Shown: positions 32,586 to 40,200 of the stretch, piece after piece
Numbering within the stretch: the stretch's first letter is position 1
Layout: each line of letters begins with the position of its first letter
Origin: Lysobacter sp. BMK333-48F3
GTDB taxonomy: Bacteria; Pseudomonadota; Gammaproteobacteria; Xanthomonadales; Xanthomonadaceae
Reading direction: 5' to 3'
DNA length: 64,000 nt
NCBI RefSeq assembly: GCF_019733395.1
Contig: NZ_JAIHOO010000001.1
Span: forward strand, 3,658,501-3,722,500
Notes under the pieces: model-generated
Told to the model about the DNA's origin: nothing
Seen by the model: only the letters and a program-made list of their open reading frames with translations
The model's database searches: none
Translations under genes and position numbers: made by a program

Positions 32586-33267
32586 GCGGTTTTTGACCCG
32601 GCCGGCGTCTCGACGCCGGCCGCACGGATCTTGGTTCGACCCCGGCATTCGACCGGATGAGCGCAGGTTGCTGCGCGGGCGGTGCGCGAATCGCGGTGAG
32701 CGCTTCGGCGAATAGCCCGTCTATCGCGCGCCCTCGCCCCAAACCTGCGCCCTCAACCCAACCCCTCTCCCGCAAGCGGGAGAGGGGCTTATCGAAACAC
32801 CGATAGCCGCTGCTTCGCTGCCTCTCCCATTGGCGCGAGAGGGGGCATCAAGACGCTCAGGAACCGCCGCCTTGCTCCCTCTCCCGCCTGCGGGAGAGGG
32901 CCGGGGTGAGGGCGGTCGCCGGATCGCCGTTCTGCCCGGTCCGGCGATCGCCGCCGCTGCGTCTCAAACGCTGATCCCACCCTCGCGCACGCTGCCGATC
33001 CGGTCGGCGCATCCGCTCGTGCGGCAAGCATCGAAGCGCGAATTTTTCGACTCCGGTCGTGCCCCGTCTCGGCCTCTGCGACGCCCTCCTGCGATCATGC
33101 TTTCCCGTTGGCGACAGGACGTCGCAACGGGTCCGGAAGCGGCAGGGAAAGCGATCGAGGAACGGTCGCGCAGTCGATCGGCGCAGGGATGCGCTGTCCG
33201 GAACGTGCCGTTCAAATCGGCCTGCCGTTCAAGCCGGCAATCCCGTTCTCAACCAGAAGGAGTTGGC
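32586..33267. repeat. intergenic region with three CTCTCCCGC palindromes
   Basis: 682 bp without a supported gene. It holds the perfect palindrome CCCCTCTCCCGC-AA-GCGGGAGAGGGG (32762-32787), a related CCTCTCCC...GAGAGG (about 32821-32842) and CCCTCTCCCGCCTGCGGGAGAGGG (about 32877-32900). Together they look like a cluster of the dispersed repeat also present at 62427-62452. The ribosome site AGAAGGAG of the next gene is at the right end. Confidence 0.8.
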
Positions 33268-33735
33268 ATGTTGTCCAAGAGTATCAAGGGGCCCGTCGTG
33301 TTGTGCCTGAGCCTGTTCGCGGTCGGCATCGCCGGTGGCGCCCCGAACCCCATGCTGTCGTCGTTGGCGATGTCGGCCGCGTCCTTCGCCGGCGCCGCCG
33401 CAGCGGTCGAACGCGGCGTGAGCGACCTGGATCGCTACCGGCCGCTCGCCGCCGCCGACCTGGTCACCAACAGCGTCGACGGCGCCGCCGCTACGGTCGC
33501 CCTGCGCGGTTCGATCGGCGATGGCTCGCAGTTGCAATACAGCATCGTCGAAGCGCCCAGTCACGGCGTGGTGCGGCTGCAGGACGGCCGCGCGACCTAT
33601 ACGCCCGATCCGGGTTTCGAAGGCGTCGACACCTACGTCTACCGCGTGCACAGCGGGCAGGCTAGCGTCGATGCGGTGGTCGCGGTGACCGCGATCGGCG
33701 GCAGCGCCATGCCGCGCGCCGTGGCGGCCTTGTAG
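33268..33735 (+). CDS. exported protein with one cadherin/Big_9-like Ig module
   Basis: 155 residues with a signal peptide (MLSKSIKGPVVLCLSLFAVG). After an Ala-rich linker comes a single beta module 'LQYSIVEAPSHGVVRLQDGR' plus 'ATYTPDPGFEGVDTYVYRV'. The pattern P-x-H-G-x-(V)-x-Y-x-P-x-x-x-F-x-G-x-D is that of Big_9/cadherin-like repeats, also found in the giant autotransporter at 37225. It is likely periplasmic or secreted. The start ATG has AGAAGGAG. It may belong to the same surface cluster, as a structural or adhesive piece; no enzyme motif is present. Confidence 0.78.
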   Translation: MLSKSIKGPVVLCLSLFAVGIAGGAPNPMLSSLAMSAASFAGAAAAVERGVSDLDRYRPLAAADLVTNSVDGAAATVALRGSIGDGSQLQYSIVEAPSHGVVRLQDGRATYTPDPGFEGVDTYVYRVHSGQASVDAVVAVTAIGGSAMPRAVAAL

Positions 33736-34329
33736 CTCCGCGCATCCGCTCCGGCGCGCTCGCGCCGGGGCCACCGGTACCCCTCGGAAAGGGGTAGGGG
33801 AACGGTCGCAGGCGCAAGGCGCGGCGACCGACCGCGCGAACCGGCCCGGGTGCGCACGATGCGCGCCGCGGGTCCGCCGCTCGCCGTGTCGTGGCGGCGA
33901 GGGCAGGGACCGCAGCGCCGAGGGCGCGCCGCCGGTTCGCGCCATCCCCGGGGTCGGCCGGTCCGCGGCGCCCGTCGGCCTTGCCGGACGGACGCCGCGG
34001 CCGGTGCGGCACCGCGTCGCGCCGCCCCCGCCCAGGGCGCGGCGAGGACATGAGTTGGAAACTTTCATCTCCGTCAGTGATGAAAGCAGGGACGGGCAGG
34101 GACGCCCGGCCATCGGCGGCTCCGGCCGTCGCCGTTGCGGACTGGGACCGCGGCGACGACGGTCGGGGCCGGCGATCGCTTGTGGCGCACGCTCCCGGCT
34201 CAATGTGCCGGGTGGGACGTGTGCGCTGCGCCCGCGAAGGATCCTGCCGTCGGTCGCGAATCCGCATCCGGGGCTTGCATCGCGCGCCGCCTGCGGTGAC
34301 GATGCGGCCTCGGCTTGGGGAGGCCTGCG
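33736..34329. other. intergenic region with terminator-like hairpins
   Basis: 594 bp. Just after the Ig-like gene are CCGGCGCG-CT-CGCGCCGG (33751-33768) and TACCCCT-CGGAA-AGGGGTA (33778-33796), likely terminators. The rest is GC-rich, with open readings in several frames but none with protein-like composition or a ribosome site. GGGGAGG of the next gene is at its end. Confidence 0.55.
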
Positions 34330-34620
34330 ATGGAACTGTTGACGCTGGAACATTTCGCTACGCACGTGAACGAGACCTACTCGGCGCAACTCAACGACGG
34401 CGAAGTCCCGTTCGTACTGGTCGAAGCGCGCGCGCTCAGCACCCGGCCGCAACAGGCGATGCGCATGCCGTTCTCGCTGCTGTTCCGCAACGGCTCTTCG
34501 TTCCTGTTTCCGCAGCAGACCTATCTGATGCGCCACGATTCGATCGGCGAAATCGGCATCTTCCTGGTGCCGGTCGCGCGCGAGCGCGAAGGCTTCCTGT
34601 ACCAGGCGATCTTCAACTGA
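34330..34620 (+). CDS. DUF6916-like small protein
   Basis: 96 residues beginning MELLTLEHFATHVNETYSAQ and containing 'PFVLVEARALSTRPQQAMRM', 'PFSLLFRNGSSFLFPQQTYL' and 'IFLVPVARE'. Small proteins of this kind (annotated, from memory, as DUF6916) occur next to phage-tail-collar genes in Proteobacteria, just as here. There is no signal peptide. The ribosome site is GGGGAGG. The function is unknown; a role in making or loading the collar proteins is only inferred from the repeated neighbourhood. Confidence 0.75.
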   Translation: MELLTLEHFATHVNETYSAQLNDGEVPFVLVEARALSTRPQQAMRMPFSLLFRNGSSFLFPQQTYLMRHDSIGEIGIFLVPVAREREGFLYQAIFN

Positions 34621-34643
34621 GGCCGTCGCCTCAGGCCGGCGCC

Positions 34644-35225
34644 TCAGTCCGTGGCGACCGGCTCGCGCGCGCGCCAGCGCATCGCGGCGTGGGTCGGCAG
34701 GTTTTCCTCGTGTTCGAAGCCCAGCCGTTGATACAGGCGCCGCGCCGCGTCGTTGCCGTGCTCGACATGCAGGCGCAGGCCGCGTCCCGATGCGGCGGCG
34801 TCGTCCTGTGCGGCCGCGATCAGCGCCGCGCCCAGGCCCTGGCCGCGCTGGTTCGCGTCCAGGCCGATATCGACCAGCAGGTGCTCCGGCGCGCGGCGCA
34901 GCAGGTATAGCCGCCCGATCGGCGCCGCATCGCGTTCGACGATCAGGAACTGCGCGTCGGCGTAGTAGCGGGTGTAATGCTGGTGCTGCAGGGCGAATTG
35001 CTGGTCCAGGAACGCGTCCAGCGCCGCCGCCGGCCAGCCCAGCGGCGCGAACTCCGCGGCGCGCCGCTGGTGGTAATGCCGGCGCAGCCAGGCCATGTCG
35101 TCGTCGCGGGCCGCGCGCAAGCTCACGCCCTGTTCCGACACGCTGGCGGCGAGACGCAGGCACGGGCCGCCGCGATGCGGCGGCGGAAACGACAGCGTCG
35201 GCGACGGCCCGTGCACCGCGATCAA
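34644..35225 (-). CDS. GNAT-family N-acetyltransferase linked to tail-collar genes
   Basis: About 193 residues if read from a TTG (35223-35225) that overlaps the TGA of the collar gene before it; a GTG at 35214-35216 or a later one may be used instead. The GNAT fold is clear from 'VSLRAARDDDMAWLRRHYHQ', 'DIGLDANQRGQGLGAALIAA' (acetyl-CoA pyrophosphate loop) and 'LHVEHGNDAARRLYQRLGF'. It transfers an acetyl group; the target could be a product of the same operon. It is the last gene of a four-gene minus-strand unit with the three collar proteins. Confidence 0.85.
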   Translation of the reverse strand: MIAVHGPSPTLSFPPPHRGGPCLRLAASVSEQGVSLRAARDDDMAWLRRHYHQRRAAEFAPLGWPAAALDAFLDQQFALQHQHYTRYYADAQFLIVERDAAPIGRLYLLRRAPEHLLVDIGLDANQRGQGLGAALIAAAQDDAAASGRGLRLHVEHGNDAARRLYQRLGFEHEENLPTHAAMRWRAREPVATD

Positions 35226-35749
35226 CCGAACGAGGGGAACACGCCCTGCAGGGCGATGCAGAAGTTCATCGCCAGGTAGGGCTGGCGGTTCTCGTGCGGC
35301 TGGCCGCCGCCGGCGGGCTGGACCACGGTGGGCGGGAACGGCGCATTGGCCGCGCCGTTGAAGAAGGCCGAAGCCACCGGGCTGCCCAGGGCGTTGCCGA
35401 CGGCCGGCGACGCCTGCCGCTTGCTCACGTCGTTCTGGTTGTAGATCTGCATCGTGTGGGTGTGTTGCGGCATTTGCTGCGTGGTCAAGGTCACGCTGTT
35501 GCTGCCGAAGGTCTCGCCGATGGTGCGGTCGGTCAGGGCCGGCCCCTGGCCTTGCTCGCAGGCGGCGCGATTGGCGAAGTTGGGCAGTTGGAACGTGGTC
35601 TGGCCGTTGCCGCCGTACTGAGTGCCGAGCAGCGAGAACAGCGCGGTGTTCTGCTGGATCGCCAGGGTGGCGCCGTTGCAGAACGCCCAGCCGCGCGGCG
35701 GGAAGTTGAAGCCGAACAGTTGGATCTGGCCGATGAAAGGTTCGGACAT
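35222..35749 (-). CDS. phage-tail-collar-domain protein 3 (microcystin-dependent-protein type)
   Basis: 175 residues, third of three paralogues. It starts MSEPFIGQIQLFGFNFPPRG, then 'WAFCNGATLAIQQNTALFSL' and 'LGTQYGGNGQTTFQLPNF', the tail collar domain. The middle 'QMPQHTHTMQIYNQND' carries the conserved HTH triad, and 'HENRQPYLAMNFCIALQGVF' ends it. Such proteins are found in non-phage loci, may be exported, and are assumed to form trimeric fibres. Only the collar domain is present, with no phage tail genes around it. It ends in overlap with the acetyltransferase start. Confidence 0.88.
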   Translation of the reverse strand: MSEPFIGQIQLFGFNFPPRGWAFCNGATLAIQQNTALFSLLGTQYGGNGQTTFQLPNFANRAACEQGQGPALTDRTIGETFGSNSVTLTTQQMPQHTHTMQIYNQNDVSKRQASPAVGNALGSPVASAFFNGAANAPFPPTVVQPAGGGQPHENRQPYLAMNFCIALQGVFPSFG

Positions 35750-35795
35750 GGTCTTGCTCCTGGTGCTGGCGCGGCCCGCGTGGCGGGCCGGCGCA

Positions 35796-36326
35796 TCAAT
35801 TCTGCGACGGGAAAATGCCGGCCCAGGCGATGCAGAACTGCACCGTGAGGGTGGGCATGAGGTTGTCGTGCGGCTGGCTGCCCCCGGCCGGCGTGACCGC
35901 CGCGGCCGCCTGCGGAATCGGCGGCAGGCTGGCGATGTCGGTCAGGTACATGGTGTCGCCGCTGAGCGCGCCGAGCTCGACCGTCGAGCCGGGCTGATTC
36001 GCCGTCGACAGCAGGGTGGTCGCGACCATCGTATGGGTGTGTTGCGGCATCTGGTTCGAGATCAGGGTGACGTTTTCGTTGCCGCCCCTCTGGCCGATCA
36101 CGTAGGGGCTCAGGCCCTGGCCGTTGCCGAAGTGCACCGGCGCGCGTCCGCGCAGATCGGGCACGGCGAAAGTGGTCTGGCCGTCGCCGCCGTAGGTGGT
36201 GCCGAGCAGGACGAACAGGACTTCGTACTCGGAAATCGGGTAGAGGCTGCCGTCGCAGGCAAACCAGCCGGTGGGAACACGGCCGAATCCGAACATGCGG
36301 ATCTCGCCGACGTAAGGTTCGCTCAT
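35796..36326 (-). CDS. phage-tail-collar-domain protein 2
   Basis: 176 residues starting MSEPYVGEIRMFGFGRVPTG. The collar core is 'WFACDGSLYPISEYEVLFVL' with 'LGTTYGGDGQTTFAVPDLRG'. 'ISNQMPQHTHTMVATT' holds the HTH motif, and 'QPHDNLMPTLTVQFCIAWAG' with IFPSQN closes the protein. It is the most divergent of the three copies (WFACDG for FCNG). It lies 46 bp upstream of copy 3 and 64 bp after copy 1 on the minus strand, so one transcript is likely. The function is unknown. Confidence 0.88.
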   Translation of the reverse strand: MSEPYVGEIRMFGFGRVPTGWFACDGSLYPISEYEVLFVLLGTTYGGDGQTTFAVPDLRGRAPVHFGNGQGLSPYVIGQRGGNENVTLISNQMPQHTHTMVATTLLSTANQPGSTVELGALSGDTMYLTDIASLPPIPQAAAAVTPAGGSQPHDNLMPTLTVQFCIAWAGIFPSQN

Positions 36327-36390
36327 GGTGTGGACTCCGTAACGCGAATGCTGAAAGAAAGCCGGACGAACCGGCGCATGGACCGGTGCG

Positions 36391-36921
36391 TCAGTTGCGC
36401 GACGGGTAGATGCCGACCAGGGCGATGCAGAAATTGATGGCGAGATAGGGCTGCAGGTTCGGATGGGGCTGGGTGCCGCCTTGCTGGCTGAGCACGGCTG
36501 CCGACAGCGGCACCTGCGCACCGTTGGTGTTGGCGTACATCGACAGGGTGGATTTGGCGTAAAGCGCGTCGCGCGCGGCGCGTACGTTGGCGGTGCCGTC
36601 GGTGCCGACCAGGCCGTGGGTGTGGGTCGGCATTTGCGTGCTGAGCAGGGTGACGTTCTCGGTCCCGCCGATCTCGCCTATGTTGTAGGGCGAGGGATTC
36701 CAGCCCGGGTCGACCGAGTTGCCGAACCCGACCGGGGTGCGTCCCTGCAGGTTGGGCAAGGCGAAGTTGGTCTGGCCGTTGCCGCCGTACTGCGTCCCCA
36801 ACAGCGAGAACAGGGCCTGGTTCTGGGCGATCGCCAGAAGCTGGCCGTTGCAGAAGGCGAAGCCTTTCGGAGGGAAGTTGAACCCCCCCATGATGATTTG
36901 TCCCAAGAATACTTCTGTCAT
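36391..36921 (-). CDS. phage-tail-collar-domain protein 1
   Basis: 176 residues starting MTEVFLGQIIMGGFNFPPKG, then 'FAFCNGQLLAIAQNQALFSL' and 'LGTQYGGNGQTNFALPNLQG'. 'STQMPTHTHGLVGTDG' has the HTH motif, and 'QPHPNLQPYLAINFCIALVG' with IYPSRN ends it. It is the first gene of the minus-strand unit, with a GGGGAAGA ribosome site. Proteins of this family have been called microcystin-dependent or tail fibre proteins. A divergent giant autotransporter starts 303 bp away, so the two transcription units may be coregulated. Confidence 0.9.
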   Translation of the reverse strand: MTEVFLGQIIMGGFNFPPKGFAFCNGQLLAIAQNQALFSLLGTQYGGNGQTNFALPNLQGRTPVGFGNSVDPGWNPSPYNIGEIGGTENVTLLSTQMPTHTHGLVGTDGTANVRAARDALYAKSTLSMYANTNGAQVPLSAAVLSQQGGTQPHPNLQPYLAINFCIALVGIYPSRN

Positions 36922-37224
36922 CTCTTCCCCCGGAGGATGTCGTCCGCCCCCTCTCGGGTCCGGACTGCGGGCCGGATCGGACCGGCCCGCCGCCGCAGGG
37001 AGCGGGCGGAGAGCAGGCTGAGCCGGCATGGCGCATGCGCGCCATGACCTGGCTTAACGCAAAGCCGCGGAAAAGGCGGCCGCTTTTCTTGCCGAATTGC
37101 GTGTTAGCTCGTGATAGGGGTGCGCCAGGGCTGTCGGGCGCGCGATGCGGCATACAACGCAAGGCGGAACTCCAGCCGGGATCGCCAGGGGACGGCGTCG
37201 CGGCGGGGTCGGGGGAACGGCATC
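36922..37224. promoter_or_regulatory. divergent control region, collar operon / autotransporter
   Basis: 303 bp between divergent starts. It contains an inverted repeat CATGGCGC-ATGC-GCGCCATG (37027-37046) and an imperfect AAAAG-GCGGCCG-CTTTT palindrome close by (about 37073-37089). Either could be a regulator site. No gene is supported. Promoters for both units must lie here, but I cannot define -10/-35 boxes safely. Confidence 0.55.
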
Positions 37225-40200
37225 ATGGATCGGCATTTCGTGCTTGGCGCAGACCGGGCTCCAGCCCGTCATTCGAATCCCGGCGGGCTGTGGAGCGCGC
37301 TGCTATGCCTGTGCGGCCTGCTGTCGTTGTGGTCGGGAACGGCTTCGGCCCAATCGGTGCATTGCGCGCCGATGACGATCTCGGTCGCGAACGGCGCCAC
37401 CCACGTCATCGACGCCAGCGCCTGCGACGGCCCGGACGATGGCGGCATCGGCGGCATCGCCACCCCGCCCACTCACGGTACCGCGACCACCAATGTGTTC
37501 GCCCAGACCGTGACCTACACCCATAACGGCAATACCGCGACCAGCGACAGCTTCGCCTTCGAGGACGGCGTCGGCGGCACCGTGGCGGTGACCGTCAACA
37601 TCGGCGCGCCGACCAGCCCGATCACGGTCACTCCGGCGACCCTGTCGCCGGTGCTCGGCCAAGCCTTCAGCGCGACCATGGGCGCCAGCGGCGGCACCGA
37701 TCCTTACACCTTCGTCCATACCGCCGGCACCCTGCCGACCGGAATGACCTTCTCGGCCGGGACCTTCGGCGGCACGCCGACCCAGCGCGGCACCTTCCCG
37801 ATCTCGATCACGGTGACCGATTCGAGCACGCCTACGCCGCTGAGCACGGTCAAGAGCTACAGCATCGTCATCCCGACAGTGGCGCCGACGATCTCGCCGA
37901 CCACCTTGCCGGCGCCGGCCGTCGGCATCGCTTACAACGCCACCCTCAGCAGCAGCGGCGGCGTGGCGCCCTACACCTATTCGGTGCAGGCCGAGCCCAA
38001 TCTGCTGCCGCCGGGCCTGAGCCTGGCCAGCACCACCGGCGTCATCAGCGGCACGCCGACCACGACCGGCACCTACACCTTCCGTATCCTCTCCGACGAC
38101 GACAGCACCGCGCAGGACGGTTCGCCCAACATCGGCAGCCGCCTCTACACGGTTACCGTCGCCGCTGCGCCGACCATCGTCGTCAACCCGACGACCCTGC
38201 CCAACGCCACCGCCGCGGTCGCTTACAGCCAGACCATTACCGCCAGCGGCGGCACCGCGCCGTACAGCTTCGCGATCACCGCCGGCACCCTGCCGGCAGG
38301 CCTCACCCTGTCTTCGACCGGCAGCCTCAGCGGCACGCCGAGCGCGGTCGGCACCTTCAATTTCACCGTCACCGCCACCGACGCCAACAGCTTCGTCGGC
38401 AGCCGCGCCTACAGCGTGGTGGTGGCGCCGCCGAACATCAGCGTCGATCCGCCGACCCTGCCGGCGGCCACCGTCGGCGTGGCCTACAGCCAGGCCCTGA
38501 GCGCCAGCGGCGGCAACGGCAGCTACACCTTCTCGGCCCCGCCGGGCACGTTGCCGCCGGGCCTGAGCATCAGCGCCGGCGGCGTCCTGTCGGGCACGCC
38601 GACTGCGGGCGGATCGTTCAACTTCATGATCATCGCCGCCGACCAGAGCACCGGCGCCGGCGCGCCGTACACCGGCTCGCGCGCTTACATCTTCACCGTC
38701 AATCCGGCGACGGTGACCCTGCCGGCGACCGCCCTGGCCAACGGCACGGTGGCTTCGGCCTACAGCGCTACGCTCAATCCCGCCAGCGGCGGCACTTCGC
38801 CCTATAGCTATGCCCTGACCGCCGGCGCGCTGCCGCCCGGCATGACCCTGGCGGCCAGCACCGGCACCCTCAGCGGCACGCCGACCGCGCCGGGCACCTT
38901 CAATTTCGCCGTCGTCGCCACCGACTCCAGCACCGGCTCGGGACCGTACAACTCGGCGCCGCGCGGCTACGCGCTGCAGATCGTCGACATCGCGCCGGTC
39001 GCCAACCCGGTCTCGGCCACCGTCGCCTACAACGCCGGCGCCACCCCGATCACCTTGTCGATCACCGGCGGCACGCCGGCCTCGGTGGCGATCGGCAGCG
39101 CACCGGCGCACGGCACCGCGATCGCCAGCGGCACCTCGATCACCTACCAGCCGACCGCCGGCTACTACGGCGCGGACAGCTTCACCTACACCGCGACCAA
39201 CGGCGCCGGCACCTCGGCGCCGGCGACGGTCACCATCACCGTCGCCCCGCCGGCGGTCACGGTCACCCCGTCGGGCCCGCTCAGCACCCAGGTCGGCGCC
39301 AGCTACAGCGTCAGCTTCACCTGGAGCGGCGGCACCGCGCCCTACGGCAGCTACAGCGCCAGCGGACTGCCCGCAGGCCTGGGCCTGACCGCCACCGGCA
39401 GCGACAGTCTCACCATCAGCGGCACGCCGACCCAGGCCGGCAGCTTCACCGTCAATGTCCAGGCCACCGACAGCAGCACCGGCGATGGGCCGTCGACGAA
39501 GTCGGAATCGTTCACCCTCACGGTCGGCGCGCCGACCCTGAGCATGACTCCGGCCGCCGGCGCGATACCGATGCCGTACGGCGTCGCCACTACGGTGAAC
39601 TTCAGCGCCAGCGGCGGCACCCCGACCTACTCGTTCTCGCTGACCGCCGGCGCGCTGCCGGTCGGGGTCAGCCTGTCCTCGGCCGGCGTGCTCAGCGGTA
39701 CGCCGACGGTACCGGGCCTGTACACGCTGAGCATTCGCGCCACCGACTCCAGCACCGGCACCGGCGCGCCGTTCCAGATCACCCAGAACTACGTGATCCA
39801 GGTCGGCGCCCCGACCATCACCATCGACCCGCCGAGCCTGCCCGACGGCACCGCCGGCACCGCCTACAGCGCCAACTTCAGCGCCAGCGGCGGCATCGCG
39901 CCGTACAGCTACTCGCTGCTGGCCGGTTCGCTGCCGATCGGCATGAGCTTCAGCTCGGCCGGGGCACTGTCCGGCGTCCCGCGCAGCGACGGCAATTTCA
40001 GCATCACCGTGCGCGCCACCGACGCCAACGGCCAGAACGCGGCGGTCGTGCGGACCTTCCGCATCGATCCGGCGACGGTGGTGATCTCGCCGGCGACCCT
40101 GCCGAACGGGGTGGTCGGCACCGCCTACGGCCAGAGCCTGAGCAGCAGCGGCGGCATCGCGCCGTACACCTACTCGATCGTGTCCGGCGCGCTGCCGGTC

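Noticed and set aside
35222..36921. Tail-collar genes as part of a prophage.
   Set aside because: No other phage gene, integrase or attachment site is present, and GC content matches the neighbours.
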